From Pseudomonas rhodesiae (GTDB lineage Bacteria; Pseudomonadota; Gammaproteobacteria; Pseudomonadales; Pseudomonadaceae): a stretch of 64,000 nucleotides of DNA. A program made the translations under genes and the position numbers. The DNA lies in NCBI RefSeq assembly GCF_007858255.1, contig NZ_VFEU01000006.1:294356-358355 (forward strand). Reading direction: 5' to 3'. This document shows positions 1 to 7,394 of the stretch, piece after piece. Position 1 is the stretch's first letter; the number at the start of each line of letters is the position of its first letter. A model generated the notes under the pieces. The model made no database searches and was not told the DNA's origin. It saw nothing but the letters and a program-made list of their open reading frames with translations.

Positions 1-301
1 CGACAAAGGCGAAGTGCCCGCGCAGGGCCTGGGGCACGTTGGAGTCGGCTTCGGCCAGTTCGATCAGCAGCGCGAACAACTGCGGCAGCGAGGCGCCGCC
101 ACCCCCGTATTCCACCGGCACGCGTACGGCGCCAAAACCGGCCTCTTTGAGCCATTGGATCGGCGCGTGGGGCAGGGTGCGGGTGTTTTCCCGTTCCAGC
201 GCGCCCTCGGCGATGCGTTGGAAAATCGGGCGAAAGCGCGCCGCCAGGGCGGCATAGTCGGCGCCGGTAGCCAGCGGATTGATGATGTGGTGTTCGGTCA
301 T
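1..301 (-). CDS. Acyl-CoA dehydrogenase-like flavoprotein, N-terminal part (sulfur-acquisition type)
   Basis: The gene runs off the left edge; only the first 100 codons are visible. The start is the ATG at 301, followed by the helical N-terminal region of the acyl-CoA dehydrogenase fold (residues MTEHHIINPLATGADY, then the conserved GFGAVRVPVEYGGGG segment where substrate and flavin sites begin). In this position, back to back with sfnG, such proteins are usually annotated as DszC/SfnC-like FMN-dependent monooxygenases that help release sulfur from organosulfur compounds; that role is inferred from context. A sigma54-like promoter lies 38 bp upstream on the same strand. An ordinary fatty acyl-CoA dehydrogenase is less likely here but cannot be excluded without the C-terminus. 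Confidence 0.75.
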   Translation of the reverse strand, partial: MTEHHIINPLATGADYAALAARFRPIFQRIAEGALERENTRTLPHAPIQWLKEAGFGAVRVPVEYGGGGASLPQLFALLIELAEADSNVPQALRGHFAFV

Positions 302-338
302 GGGACGGTTCCTGGGCAGTGATCGGTGCAAGGGCAAT

Positions 339-354
339 TGCACACTCCGTGCCG
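339..354 (-). promoter_or_regulatory. Sigma54-type -24/-12 promoter for the acyl-CoA dehydrogenase-like gene
   Basis: On the minus strand the sequence CGGCACGGAGTGTGCA has GG and GC 12 bp apart, the spacing that RpoN requires (consensus TGGCAC-N5-TTGC). The GC element ends about 38 bp before the ATG at 301. Only the first T of the -24 box and one position of the -12 box deviate. It faces a second such promoter at 512, as expected for an SfnR-controlled sulfone locus. Confidence 0.5.
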
Positions 355-511
355 GGCGCCGAGCCCAGTGTTTATGGGGATTGAAGGGTTAGAACTGTTG
401 CCCTGGCAACAGCGATCCGACAAAACGGCGCGAAGCCCGACACTCGCCGCCAAGGGATCCCCGCCGGTAATATCCCGCGCAACCGCCCTGGCTCGGGGGC
501 TTTGCCCAGGC

Positions 512-527
512 TGGCACGCTTGCTGCT
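512..527 (+). promoter_or_regulatory. Sigma54-type -24/-12 promoter of sfnG
   Basis: TGGCACGCTTGCTGCT carries a perfect TGGCAC -24 box and a CTGC -12 box with the correct 12 bp GG-to-GC spacing, 41 bp upstream of the sfnG ATG. In P. putida DS1 sfnG is activated by the sigma54-dependent regulator SfnR (known for the family). No sfnR gene lies in the window. Confidence 0.6.
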
Positions 528-567
528 CAACCCTTCGGTACATCCCTTTTGTGCGAGGTACCGTTCG

Positions 568-1653
568 ATGAGTCAGCAAGCCGTGAAATTTGCCTATTGG
601 GTGCCCAACGTCAGCGGTGGGCTGGTGGTCAGCAAGATCGAGCAACGCACCCACTGGGGCATCGACTACAACCGCAAACTGGCGCAACTGGCCGAAGCGG
701 CGGGCTTCGAGTACGGCCTGACCCAGATCCGCTTCACCGCCGGTTACGGTGCCGAGAACCAACATGAGTCCGTGGCGTTCAGCCATGCCCTGCTGGCCGC
801 CACCACCCGACTCAAGGTTATCGCCGCGATCCTGCCAGGGCCCTGGCAGCCGGCGCTGGCGGCCAAGCAACTGGCGACCATCGACCAGCTCACCAACGGC
901 CGCATCGCGGTGAATATCGTCAGCGGCTGGTTCAAGGGCGAGTTTCAGGCCATCGGCGAGCCTTGGTTGGAGCACGACGAGCGCTATCGTCGCTCCGAAG
1001 AATTCATCCGCGCGCTCAAAGGCATCTGGACCCAGGATGATTTCACCTTCAAGGGCGACTTCTACCGCTTCAACAACTACACCCTCAAGCCCAAGCCGCT
1101 GGGCCGGCCGGAAGTGTTCCAGGGCGGCAGCTCGCGGGCCGCGCGGGATATGGCCGCGCGGGTGTCGGATTGGTATTTCACCAATGGCAATACCCCGGAA
1201 GGTATCAAGGCCCAGGTCGATGACATCCGCACCAAGGCTGCGGCGAACAACCATTCGGTCAAGATCGGCGTGAATGCCTTTGTGATTGCCCGCGACACAG
1301 AGGAAGAAGCCCGCGCCGTGCTGGCCGAAATCATCGACAAAGCCGACCCGCAAGCGGTGAACGCCTTCGGTGACGCCGCCAAACAAGCCGGCAAGGCCTC
1401 GCCCGAAGGCGAGGGCAACTGGGCCAAGTCCAGTTTTGAAGACCTGGTGCAGTACAACGACGGCTTCAAGACCAACCTGATCGGCACGCCGCAACAAATC
1501 GCCGAACGCATCGTCGCGCTCAAGGCCGTGGGCGTGGACCTAGTGCTGGCGGGCTTTCTGCACTTCCAGGAAGAAGTGGAGTACTTCGGCAAGCGGGTAT
1601 TGCCGCTGGTGCGCGAATTGGAGGCCAAGGCAGGGATCAGGCAGGTGGCGTGA
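568..1653 (+). CDS. sfnG: FMNH2-dependent dimethylsulfone monooxygenase SfnG
   Basis: This 361-residue protein belongs to the bacterial luciferase-like (LLM) two-component flavin monooxygenases. SfnG converts dimethylsulfone to methanesulfinate, letting the cell take sulfur from dimethyl sulfide derivatives; it works in the cytoplasm with reduced FMN supplied by a separate reductase. The sequence shows the family start (FAYWVPNVSGGLVVSKIEQRT), the internal NIVSGWFKGEF segment typical of SsuD/SfnG proteins, and the C-terminal LVLAGFLHFQEEVEYFG region. Length fits SfnG (about 360). The ATG at 568 is chosen because the protein begins MSQQAVKFAYWVP there; an upstream in-frame extension would overlap the promoter. 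Monocistronic here, divergent from an acyl-CoA-dehydrogenase-like gene. Confidence 0.92.
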   Translation: MSQQAVKFAYWVPNVSGGLVVSKIEQRTHWGIDYNRKLAQLAEAAGFEYGLTQIRFTAGYGAENQHESVAFSHALLAATTRLKVIAAILPGPWQPALAAKQLATIDQLTNGRIAVNIVSGWFKGEFQAIGEPWLEHDERYRRSEEFIRALKGIWTQDDFTFKGDFYRFNNYTLKPKPLGRPEVFQGGSSRAARDMAARVSDWYFTNGNTPEGIKAQVDDIRTKAAANNHSVKIGVNAFVIARDTEEEARAVLAEIIDKADPQAVNAFGDAAKQAGKASPEGEGNWAKSSFEDLVQYNDGFKTNLIGTPQQIAERIVALKAVGVDLVLAGFLHFQEEVEYFGKRVLPLVRELEAKAGIRQVA

Positions 1654-1660
1654 GGACCAA

Positions 1661-1730
1661 CGGGGCCGCTTCGCAGCCCAGCGCAGGGCAAGCCTACTCA
1701 CCACGTGGCTGGGTGTCAGCCTCTGAGAGT
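1661..1730. repeat. Palindromic repeat unit, copy 1
   Basis: A roughly 68 bp unit beginning GGGGCCGCTTCGCAGCCCAG, containing GGGCAAGCCT and ending in TCAGCCTCTGAGAGT, is repeated almost exactly at 1895-1964. The core is an imperfect palindrome of the type common between genes in P. fluorescens genomes. It lies 8 bp after the sfnG stop. Confidence 0.75.
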
Positions 1731-1805
1731 TGTGTAGGCATCCCCGATGAGCATCGGTATCTACATATCTCCGGTAGAAACATCACCTGAGCACATGAGC
1801 ATTTT

Positions 1806-1851
1806 GTGGTGAGCGGGCTTGCCCCGCGCCGGGACGCGCAGCGGCCCTTTC
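1806..1851. repeat. Inverted partial copy of the same palindromic repeat
   Basis: The stretch GTGGTGAGCGGGCTTGCCCC onward is the reverse complement, with several changes, of the repeat core at 1661 and 1895. With the copy at 1895 it forms an inverted pair about 45 bp apart, a REPIN-like arrangement that could fold into one large hairpin. Between 1730 and 1806 lies a shorter palindrome (CCCCGATGAGCATCGG). Confidence 0.6.
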
Positions 1852-1894
1852 TCCAATCACTGCGGTGTGCCTGGCATGAACGGTCGTCAGGTCT

Positions 1895-1964
1895 TGGGGC
1901 CGCTTCGCAGCCCAGCGCGGGGCAAGCCTGCTCAACACTGGTTGGGGTTCAGCCTCTGAGAGTG
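1895..1964. repeat. Palindromic repeat unit, copy 2
   Basis: Second near-identical copy of the 1661 unit in the same orientation, ending at the map stop codon region. The shared tail TCAGCCTCTGAGAGT shows that more than the palindromic core was duplicated. Confidence 0.75.
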
Positions 1965-2719
1965 GGCGGTCGCTGGAGGGTCAGGACTTCGTAGCCGTCG
2001 GCCGTCACCGCCACGGTGTGTTCCCATTGCGCCGACAGGCTGTTGTCTTTGGTGACGACCGTCCAGCCGTCCTTGAGGCTGCGCACCTTGGCGCTGCCCT
2101 GGTTGAGCATCGGTTCGACGGTAAACACCATACCTTCGCGCAGCTCCAGCCCGGTGCCGGGGCGGCCGAAGTGCAGAATCTGCGGGTCTTCGTGCATCTG
2201 CCGGCCGATGCCATGGCCGCAGTATTCGCGCACCACACTGTAGCCATTGGCTTGGGCGTGGCTTTGGATGGCATGGCCGATATCGCCCAGGCGTGCCCCA
2301 GGCTTGACCTGGCGAATACCGGCCCACATTGCCTCGAAGGTCATCTCCACCAGGCGCCGGGCTTTGGGCGCGACGGTGCCGATCATATACATCTTGCTGG
2401 CGTCGGCGATAAAGCCGCCTTTTTCCAGGGTGATGTCGATGTTGATGATGTCGCCGTCCTTGAGCACGTCCTTGGCGCTGGGCATGCCATGGCACACAAC
2501 TTCGTTGATTGAGGTGTTGATGCTGAACGGGTAATCGTACTGGCCGAGGCTGGCGGGGCGGGCCTGCAAGTCGTTGCGGATAAACGCTTCGACGGCGGCG
2601 TCCAGCTCCAGGGTCGAGCGGCCGGCGGCGACGAAACCGTCGAGCATGTCGAACACTTGGGCCAGTAGGCGACCGGATTCGCGCATCACGGCCAGTTGGG
2701 CGGCGGTCTTGATCATCAT
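1949..2719 (-). CDS. map: Type I methionine aminopeptidase (accessory copy, paired with a ParD-like protein)
   Basis: 256 residues, the normal size for a single-domain Map that removes the initiator methionine from nascent proteins. All five metal ligands and the catalytic His can be read: Asp in NIDITLEKG, Asp in FIADASKM, His in CGHGIGRQMHEDP, Glu in FTVEPM and Glu in QWEHTV, plus His in VCHGMPS. The enzyme should therefore be active. It starts at ATG 2719, overlapping the stop of the upstream ParD-like gene as ATGA, so the two are probably translationally coupled. The housekeeping map of pseudomonads normally sits beside rpsB; this copy in a ParD-like operon is therefore likely a paralogue (inference). 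The 3' end abuts a palindromic repeat. Confidence 0.9.
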   Translation of the reverse strand: MMIKTAAQLAVMRESGRLLAQVFDMLDGFVAAGRSTLELDAAVEAFIRNDLQARPASLGQYDYPFSINTSINEVVCHGMPSAKDVLKDGDIINIDITLEKGGFIADASKMYMIGTVAPKARRLVEMTFEAMWAGIRQVKPGARLGDIGHAIQSHAQANGYSVVREYCGHGIGRQMHEDPQILHFGRPGTGLELREGMVFTVEPMLNQGSAKVRSLKDGWTVVTKDNSLSAQWEHTVAVTADGYEVLTLQRPPTLRG

Positions 2720-2916
2720 TCACGCCCTCGGATCAATTCGGGTTTGTCCAGCAACAGTTTGTTGATCAAGTCGTTGTAGGTCAGGGTGGGGTTCAGTTCG
2801 GCGAGCAGGCCGACCTTGATCCAGAACTCGGCCTGAGCGTTGATGGAGCGGTCCATCGTCGCACTGGCTAGGCGTAATTGTTCGTGCAGTTGGTCGGTGA
2901 TCTTGACGATGCCCAT
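2716..2916 (-). CDS. ParD-like antitoxin-type DNA-binding protein
   Basis: A 66-residue protein beginning MGIVKITDQLHEQLRLASATMDRSI, which matches the look of the ParD_like (ribbon-helix-helix) family: a short beta strand followed by two helices, then the AEFWIKVGLLAELNPTLTYNDLI tail. Such proteins bind DNA as dimers and often repress their own operon. The ATG at 2916 is chosen because it starts the conserved IVKITDQLHEQL strand; the open frame continues upstream to 3051, but that part crosses the operator and the leader region of the neighbouring gene. Its stop overlaps the start of map. No separate ParE-type toxin is present; Map occupies the toxin position. Confidence 0.75.
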   Translation of the reverse strand: MGIVKITDQLHEQLRLASATMDRSINAQAEFWIKVGLLAELNPTLTYNDLINKLLLDKPELIRGRE

Positions 2917-2937
2917 GGTGTTCACTGTGTGGGGTGG

Positions 2938-2965
2938 ATATACAAAGCGTATATGTTTCGTATAT
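2938..2965. promoter_or_regulatory. Three half-site operator upstream of the parD-like/map operon
   Basis: ATATAC (2938), GTATAT (2949) and GTATAT (2960) are three copies of one hexamer, the first inverted, at exactly 11 bp intervals, one DNA helical turn each. The first two form a perfect inverted repeat around AAAGC. The array lies 22 bp upstream of the parD-like ATG, where a ribbon-helix-helix autorepressor would act (inference). Confidence 0.55.
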
Positions 2966-3039
2966 TTGACGTAAACCCCCAATAGCAAAATCCCATAAGC
3001 CGATTGACGGGTAACACGGTAGGCGGTTAGTTTCGTTTC

Positions 3040-3105
3040 ATGACATTTCATACCTTCTTTCGCCAGCCAAGCATTATTACCGCCATTCCTCAGTTGGCGG
3101 GATAG
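3040..3105 (+). CDS. Putative leader peptide of the threonine deaminase attenuator
   Basis: A 21-codon reading frame (MTFHTFFRQPSIITAIPQLAG) ends 15 nt before a strong terminator stem. Three Ile codons (3073, 3076, 3085) and a Thr codon (3079) fall just before and inside the first RNA segment able to pair with the second, as in attenuators of the ilv and thr type. A ribosome stalled at the tandem Ile codons would cover 3080-3085 and free 3095-3101. The ribosome binding site is weak (AGGCGG about 15 nt upstream), so the start is uncertain. Confidence 0.5.
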   Translation: MTFHTFFRQPSIITAIPQLAG

Positions 3106-3150
3106 CGCACGGCTGCACCCAAACCCGCCCTAGAGGCGGGTTTTGTTTTT
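3080..3150 (+). promoter_or_regulatory. Transcription attenuator with mutually exclusive stems
   Basis: Four segments can be read: 1 = CCGCCA (3080-3085), 2 = TGGCGGG (3095-3101), 3 = AAACCCGCC (3121-3129), 4 = GGCGGGTTT (3135-3143). 1 pairs with 2, 2 pairs with 3 (GGCGGG/CCCGCC) and 3 pairs with 4. Stem 3:4 is a 9 bp hairpin followed by TGTTTTT, an intrinsic terminator. The geometry relative to the leader stop at 3103 is that of textbook attenuation. Confidence 0.6.
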
Positions 3151-3189
3151 CCGTCTCCTGGGCCCTACACACACCGCCAGGAGACACCG

Positions 3190-4212
<1,023 letters not shown>

Positions 4213-4457
4213 ACGTAAACCGCCGGTTAAACGTTTAATCGATGCTATTCGCCGATATTTTAAACAGCGGCGAAAAGTTCAAGTTTTAGTTATATAAAAC
4301 CCAGGGTCGCTTATGAGGAAAGGTTACAACGCAACTCGATTTTGCCGGGTACGCTTGCTCAGTGAAGGCGTCTTCCAAGGCTGGTAAGACGTCGCAGGCG
4401 TATGCCTGGCATAAACACAACAATCTGTTGGCAGTCTATAAAAAGGAGAGGTTGACC

Positions 4458-4727
4458 ATGCTTTCGGAACTTGAATTACGCAGCATTATTGAAGGAAGTT
4501 TCCTGCCTAAACGGTGCGAATGCACCAAAGCCGAAGATGCTTCGCTGACGATCAAGGTGTACGACGACTGCGACCGTGACCGGGTGGACTTGGAAGTCAA
4601 AGGCATCAACGCAGACAAACTCGACAGCAGTCGCGCCATCTGCAATCTGATCACCGGGTTGCGTGAAGACCTCAAGCATACCCATGCACCTGTACTGCAA
4701 CGCGCCGGGGCGCGCGGCTACTACTAA
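4458..4727 (+). CDS. DUF1652 family small protein
   Basis: 89 residues, starting at ATG 4458 behind the strong ribosome site AAAGGAG. The N-terminus MLSELELRSIIEGSFLPKRCEC is characteristic of DUF1652, a small family largely confined to Pseudomonas, with no known biochemical role. It has no signal peptide or membrane segment and is predicted cytoplasmic. It stands alone, converging on mtlZ, with a shared hairpin at 4761-4785 between them. The 245 bp upstream (4213-4457) hold only a weak hairpin (TTCGCCG at 4248 with CGGCGAA at 4268). Confidence 0.72.
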   Translation: MLSELELRSIIEGSFLPKRCECTKAEDASLTIKVYDDCDRDRVDLEVKGINADKLDSSRAICNLITGLREDLKHTHAPVLQRAGARGYY

Positions 4728-4760
4728 GCCGTCGTCTGCGGTTGAACCACCGAAGAACTG

Positions 4761-4785
4761 TGGGCCTGGATTAACGCCAGGCCCA
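4761..4785. terminator. Hairpin between convergent genes
   Basis: TGGGCCTGG and CCAGGCCCA form a perfect 9 bp stem around a 7 nt loop, between the ends of the DUF1652 gene and mtlZ. No T-run follows on either strand, so it may work as an mRNA-stabilising stem or a weak bidirectional terminator. Confidence 0.5.
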
Positions 4786-4823
4786 AAACGGTGGTATGTC
4801 CTTGCGCAATTCCCCCTATGCTT

Positions 4824-5762
4824 TCAACCCAATTGCTGGCGATACGGTAGGTCCGGACCGGTCTTGGTGCAGGTCAATGCCGCTGCGCGAATGGCAAAGC
4901 CGAGCATGGCGTCGATCTGCTCGCGGCTGAGCTGTTGCAGACCCGCCACCGAATCCAATTGATGCTCCGTCAGCCAAGCAATCAATGCTGCCTGGAAGGT
5001 ATCGCCGGCGCCCACTGTGTCGGCCATCACAACGTCCACCGCCGGTTGCGACCAGTTGCCGTGCTGGCGACTGAATACACTGGCGCCATCGCCGCCGCGG
5101 GTAAGGAACACCAACTGGCAACGGTGCTGCAACCAGCCCTGCAGAACGCTTTCCGGTGATTGGCCGGGGTAGAGCAGGTGCAGGTCTTCGTCGCTGACCT
5201 TGATCAAGTCGGCGTGCTTGACCAGTTCCGCTACGCGATCGCGCCACAGTTGGATATCCGGCTGCGGGTTGAGGCGCACGTTGGGGTCGAGGCTGATCAG
5301 GCGCTTGCCGCTTTCACGCTGGACCAGGCTCAGCAGGGTGTCGCCAATCGGTTGCACCACCAGCGAGAACGAACCCACATGCAGTCCGCGCACGCTATCG
5401 TCCAGTTGCGGCAGGTGACTCACCTGCAATTGGCGGTCGGCGCAGCCTTCGCCGCGAAAGCTGTACTGCGGTGAGCCGTTGGCGCCCACGGCGACCATTG
5501 CCAGGGTGGTCGGCGCGGCGAATTCCACCAGGTAATCCTCGCTGACGCCTTCATCCCGCAGCACTTGCAGCAGGCGCCGGCCAAGAAAATCGCTGGAAAG
5601 CCCCCCGAACAGGCCGGCCTCGATGCCCAGGCGACGCAGGCCAACGGCCACGTTGAACGGCGAACCGCCGGCAATCGCCGTGTAATTGACCTTCGACGCC
5701 TTGCCGCCGGCGCCTTCCTCGCTGAAGAAATCGAACAGCGCTTCACCACACACCAGATACAT
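4824..5762 (-). CDS. mtlZ: Fructokinase MtlZ (PfkB family)
   Basis: 312 residues. It phosphorylates fructose produced by MtlD from mannitol to fructose 6-phosphate. The PfkB signatures are both visible: the N-terminal glycine region GGSPFNVAVGLRRLG (residues 32-46) and the ATP/anion-hole signature DTVGAGDTFQAAL near residue 250, whose Asp is the catalytic base. Length fits the family. It is the last gene of mtlEFGKDYZ, 12 bp after mtlY. As in P. fluorescens, where the operon is induced by mannitol, sorbitol and arabitol through MtlR (known for the family), it completes entry of the hexitol into glycolysis. Confidence 0.9.
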   Translation of the reverse strand: MYLVCGEALFDFFSEEGAGGKASKVNYTAIAGGSPFNVAVGLRRLGIEAGLFGGLSSDFLGRRLLQVLRDEGVSEDYLVEFAAPTTLAMVAVGANGSPQYSFRGEGCADRQLQVSHLPQLDDSVRGLHVGSFSLVVQPIGDTLLSLVQRESGKRLISLDPNVRLNPQPDIQLWRDRVAELVKHADLIKVSDEDLHLLYPGQSPESVLQGWLQHRCQLVFLTRGGDGASVFSRQHGNWSQPAVDVVMADTVGAGDTFQAALIAWLTEHQLDSVAGLQQLSREQIDAMLGFAIRAAALTCTKTGPDLPYRQQLG

Positions 5763-5774
5763 AATCGCTCGCTC

Positions 5775-7256
5775 TTAAAGGGTTGCCACGAGCTGCTGAT
5801 AGCGCTCGTAAGCCTGTTGATAGGCGCTGACATGGGCTGCCACCGGCACGGTACGGCTGGCCGGGTCGACGCTCACGCATCTGTCGCAGAGGCTGGCCAG
5901 GGATTCGCCGGTCTGGCTCCACGCCGCCTGGATCGCCGCGCCCAGGGCGGCGGCTTCGCTTTGTTCGGTGCAGACCACTTCGGTGTGCATGATATCCGCG
6001 ACCATCTGCCGCCACACCGGGCTTTTCGAACCGCCGCCGATCAAGCGGATGCTCTGGCTTTGTAGGCCGGTCTGGCGCAGCAGGTCGAGGCCGTAGCGCA
6101 GGCCGAAGGTCGTGCCCTCGACCACTGCGCGGCACAGGTTGGCGCGGGTCAGGTTGGTCATGGTCAGCCCATGCAGGCTGCCGGTGGCGTGGGGCAGGGC
6201 GGGTACGCGTTCGCCGTTGAGAAACGGCAGCATGCTCACGCCGTCGGCGCCGATGGGCGCGCGTTCGACCAAGGCATTGAAGGCAGGCAGGTCCAGCTCG
6301 AACAGCTCGCGGATCACCCCGGTGGCGTTGGTCAGGTTCATGGTGCAGATCAACGGCAACCAGCCGCCGCTGGACGAGCAGAACGTCGCCACCGAGGCCT
6401 GGGGGCTGACGTTGGGCTGGTCGGCAAAGGCATACACGGTGCCCGACGAGCCCAGGCTCATGGTTATCACCCCCGGCGCGATATTGCCGGTGCCGATGGC
6501 GCCCATCATATTGTCGCCGCCGCCGCTGGAGACCACGGCGTTGGGGTTGATGCCCAGGCGTTCGGCGATGGCCGGCAGGATAGTGCCCACGCTTTGATCG
6601 GCCTCGATCAACGGCGGCAGGGCCCGCTCCAGGCGGCCACTCGGGTCGATGTGCCGCAGCAGGGCCGTATCCCATTCACGATTGCGCACATTGAAGTAAC
6701 CGGTGCCCGACGCATCGCCATACTCGGCGACGGCGCGGCCGGTGAGCCAGTAGTTGAGGTAATCGTGGGGCAGCAGGATATGGGCGATGCGGGCGAAGAG
6801 GTCCGGGTGTTGTTCGCGGGTCCATAGCAGTTTGGAGACGGTGTAGCCGGGTGCAATGGCCACGCCCAGGCGTTCCAGGGAGCCACGCTCGCCGCCGAGG
6901 TAGGCCAACAAGCGGTCGTTCTCGGCGGCGGTTTCGGTGTCGCACCACAGCTTGGCCGGGCGCAGTACCTCTCCGTGCTCATCCAGCAGCACCAGCCCAT
7001 GCTGCTGGCCGGATACGCCAATGCCAAGGATGTCCTGGCCGTCGACGCCGGCCTGTTGCAGGGCGCGATGGGCGGCTTCGGTGAACGCGTCCAGCCATTC
7101 CTGGGTGTACTGTTCGCGGCGGCCATTGGCAGCGCTGATCAGGGTGTGGGCCGCAGCACCGAGGCCCAGCACCTTGCCGCTGCTTGCGTCGAGGACGATA
7201 GCCTTGGTGCCCTGGGTGCCGCAGTCGATGCCGAGGAACAGGTTTTGCTGGGTCAT
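5775..7256 (-). CDS. mtlY: Xylulokinase MtlY (FGGY family)
   Basis: 493 residues, full length for the FGGY carbohydrate kinases. The N-terminal ATPase motif FLGIDCGTQGTKAIVLD and the C-terminal nucleotide-binding region IRLIGGGSKSPVWRQM are intact, and the catalytic Asp lies in the VSSGGGDNMMGAIG-type segment. It phosphorylates D-xylulose, formed when MtlD oxidises D-arabitol. It follows mtlD after a 138 bp gap occupied by a REP pair (7301-7393), unlike the tight spacing elsewhere in the operon, so its expression may be lower than that of upstream genes. Confidence 0.9.
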   Translation of the reverse strand: MTQQNLFLGIDCGTQGTKAIVLDASSGKVLGLGAAAHTLISAANGRREQYTQEWLDAFTEAAHRALQQAGVDGQDILGIGVSGQQHGLVLLDEHGEVLRPAKLWCDTETAAENDRLLAYLGGERGSLERLGVAIAPGYTVSKLLWTREQHPDLFARIAHILLPHDYLNYWLTGRAVAEYGDASGTGYFNVRNREWDTALLRHIDPSGRLERALPPLIEADQSVGTILPAIAERLGINPNAVVSSGGGDNMMGAIGTGNIAPGVITMSLGSSGTVYAFADQPNVSPQASVATFCSSSGGWLPLICTMNLTNATGVIRELFELDLPAFNALVERAPIGADGVSMLPFLNGERVPALPHATGSLHGLTMTNLTRANLCRAVVEGTTFGLRYGLDLLRQTGLQSQSIRLIGGGSKSPVWRQMVADIMHTEVVCTEQSEAAALGAAIQAAWSQTGESLASLCDRCVSVDPASRTVPVAAHVSAYQQAYERYQQLVATL

Positions 7257-7300
7257 GAGGGGGTGCTCAGCATTATTGTTGGAAGTTAAATGCTATCCCA

Positions 7301-7393
7301 ATGTGGGAGGGGGCTTGCCCCCGATAAGGGGAGGTCAGTTGATGAATAAGTTGACTGACCCAGCGCCATCGGGGGCAAGCTCCCTTCCACATT
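7301..7393. repeat. Inverted REP pair (REPIN) between mtlD and mtlY
   Basis: ATGTGGGAGGGGGCTTGCCC opens the element and its near-reverse complement (CGGGGGCAAGCTCCCTTCCA) closes it, with a smaller inner hairpin GTCAGT...ACTGAC. The whole 93 bp fills the mtlD-mtlY gap. Copies of the same family occur at 11795, 33757, 35296, 61312 and 63806. Confidence 0.8.
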
Positions 7394-7394
7394 T

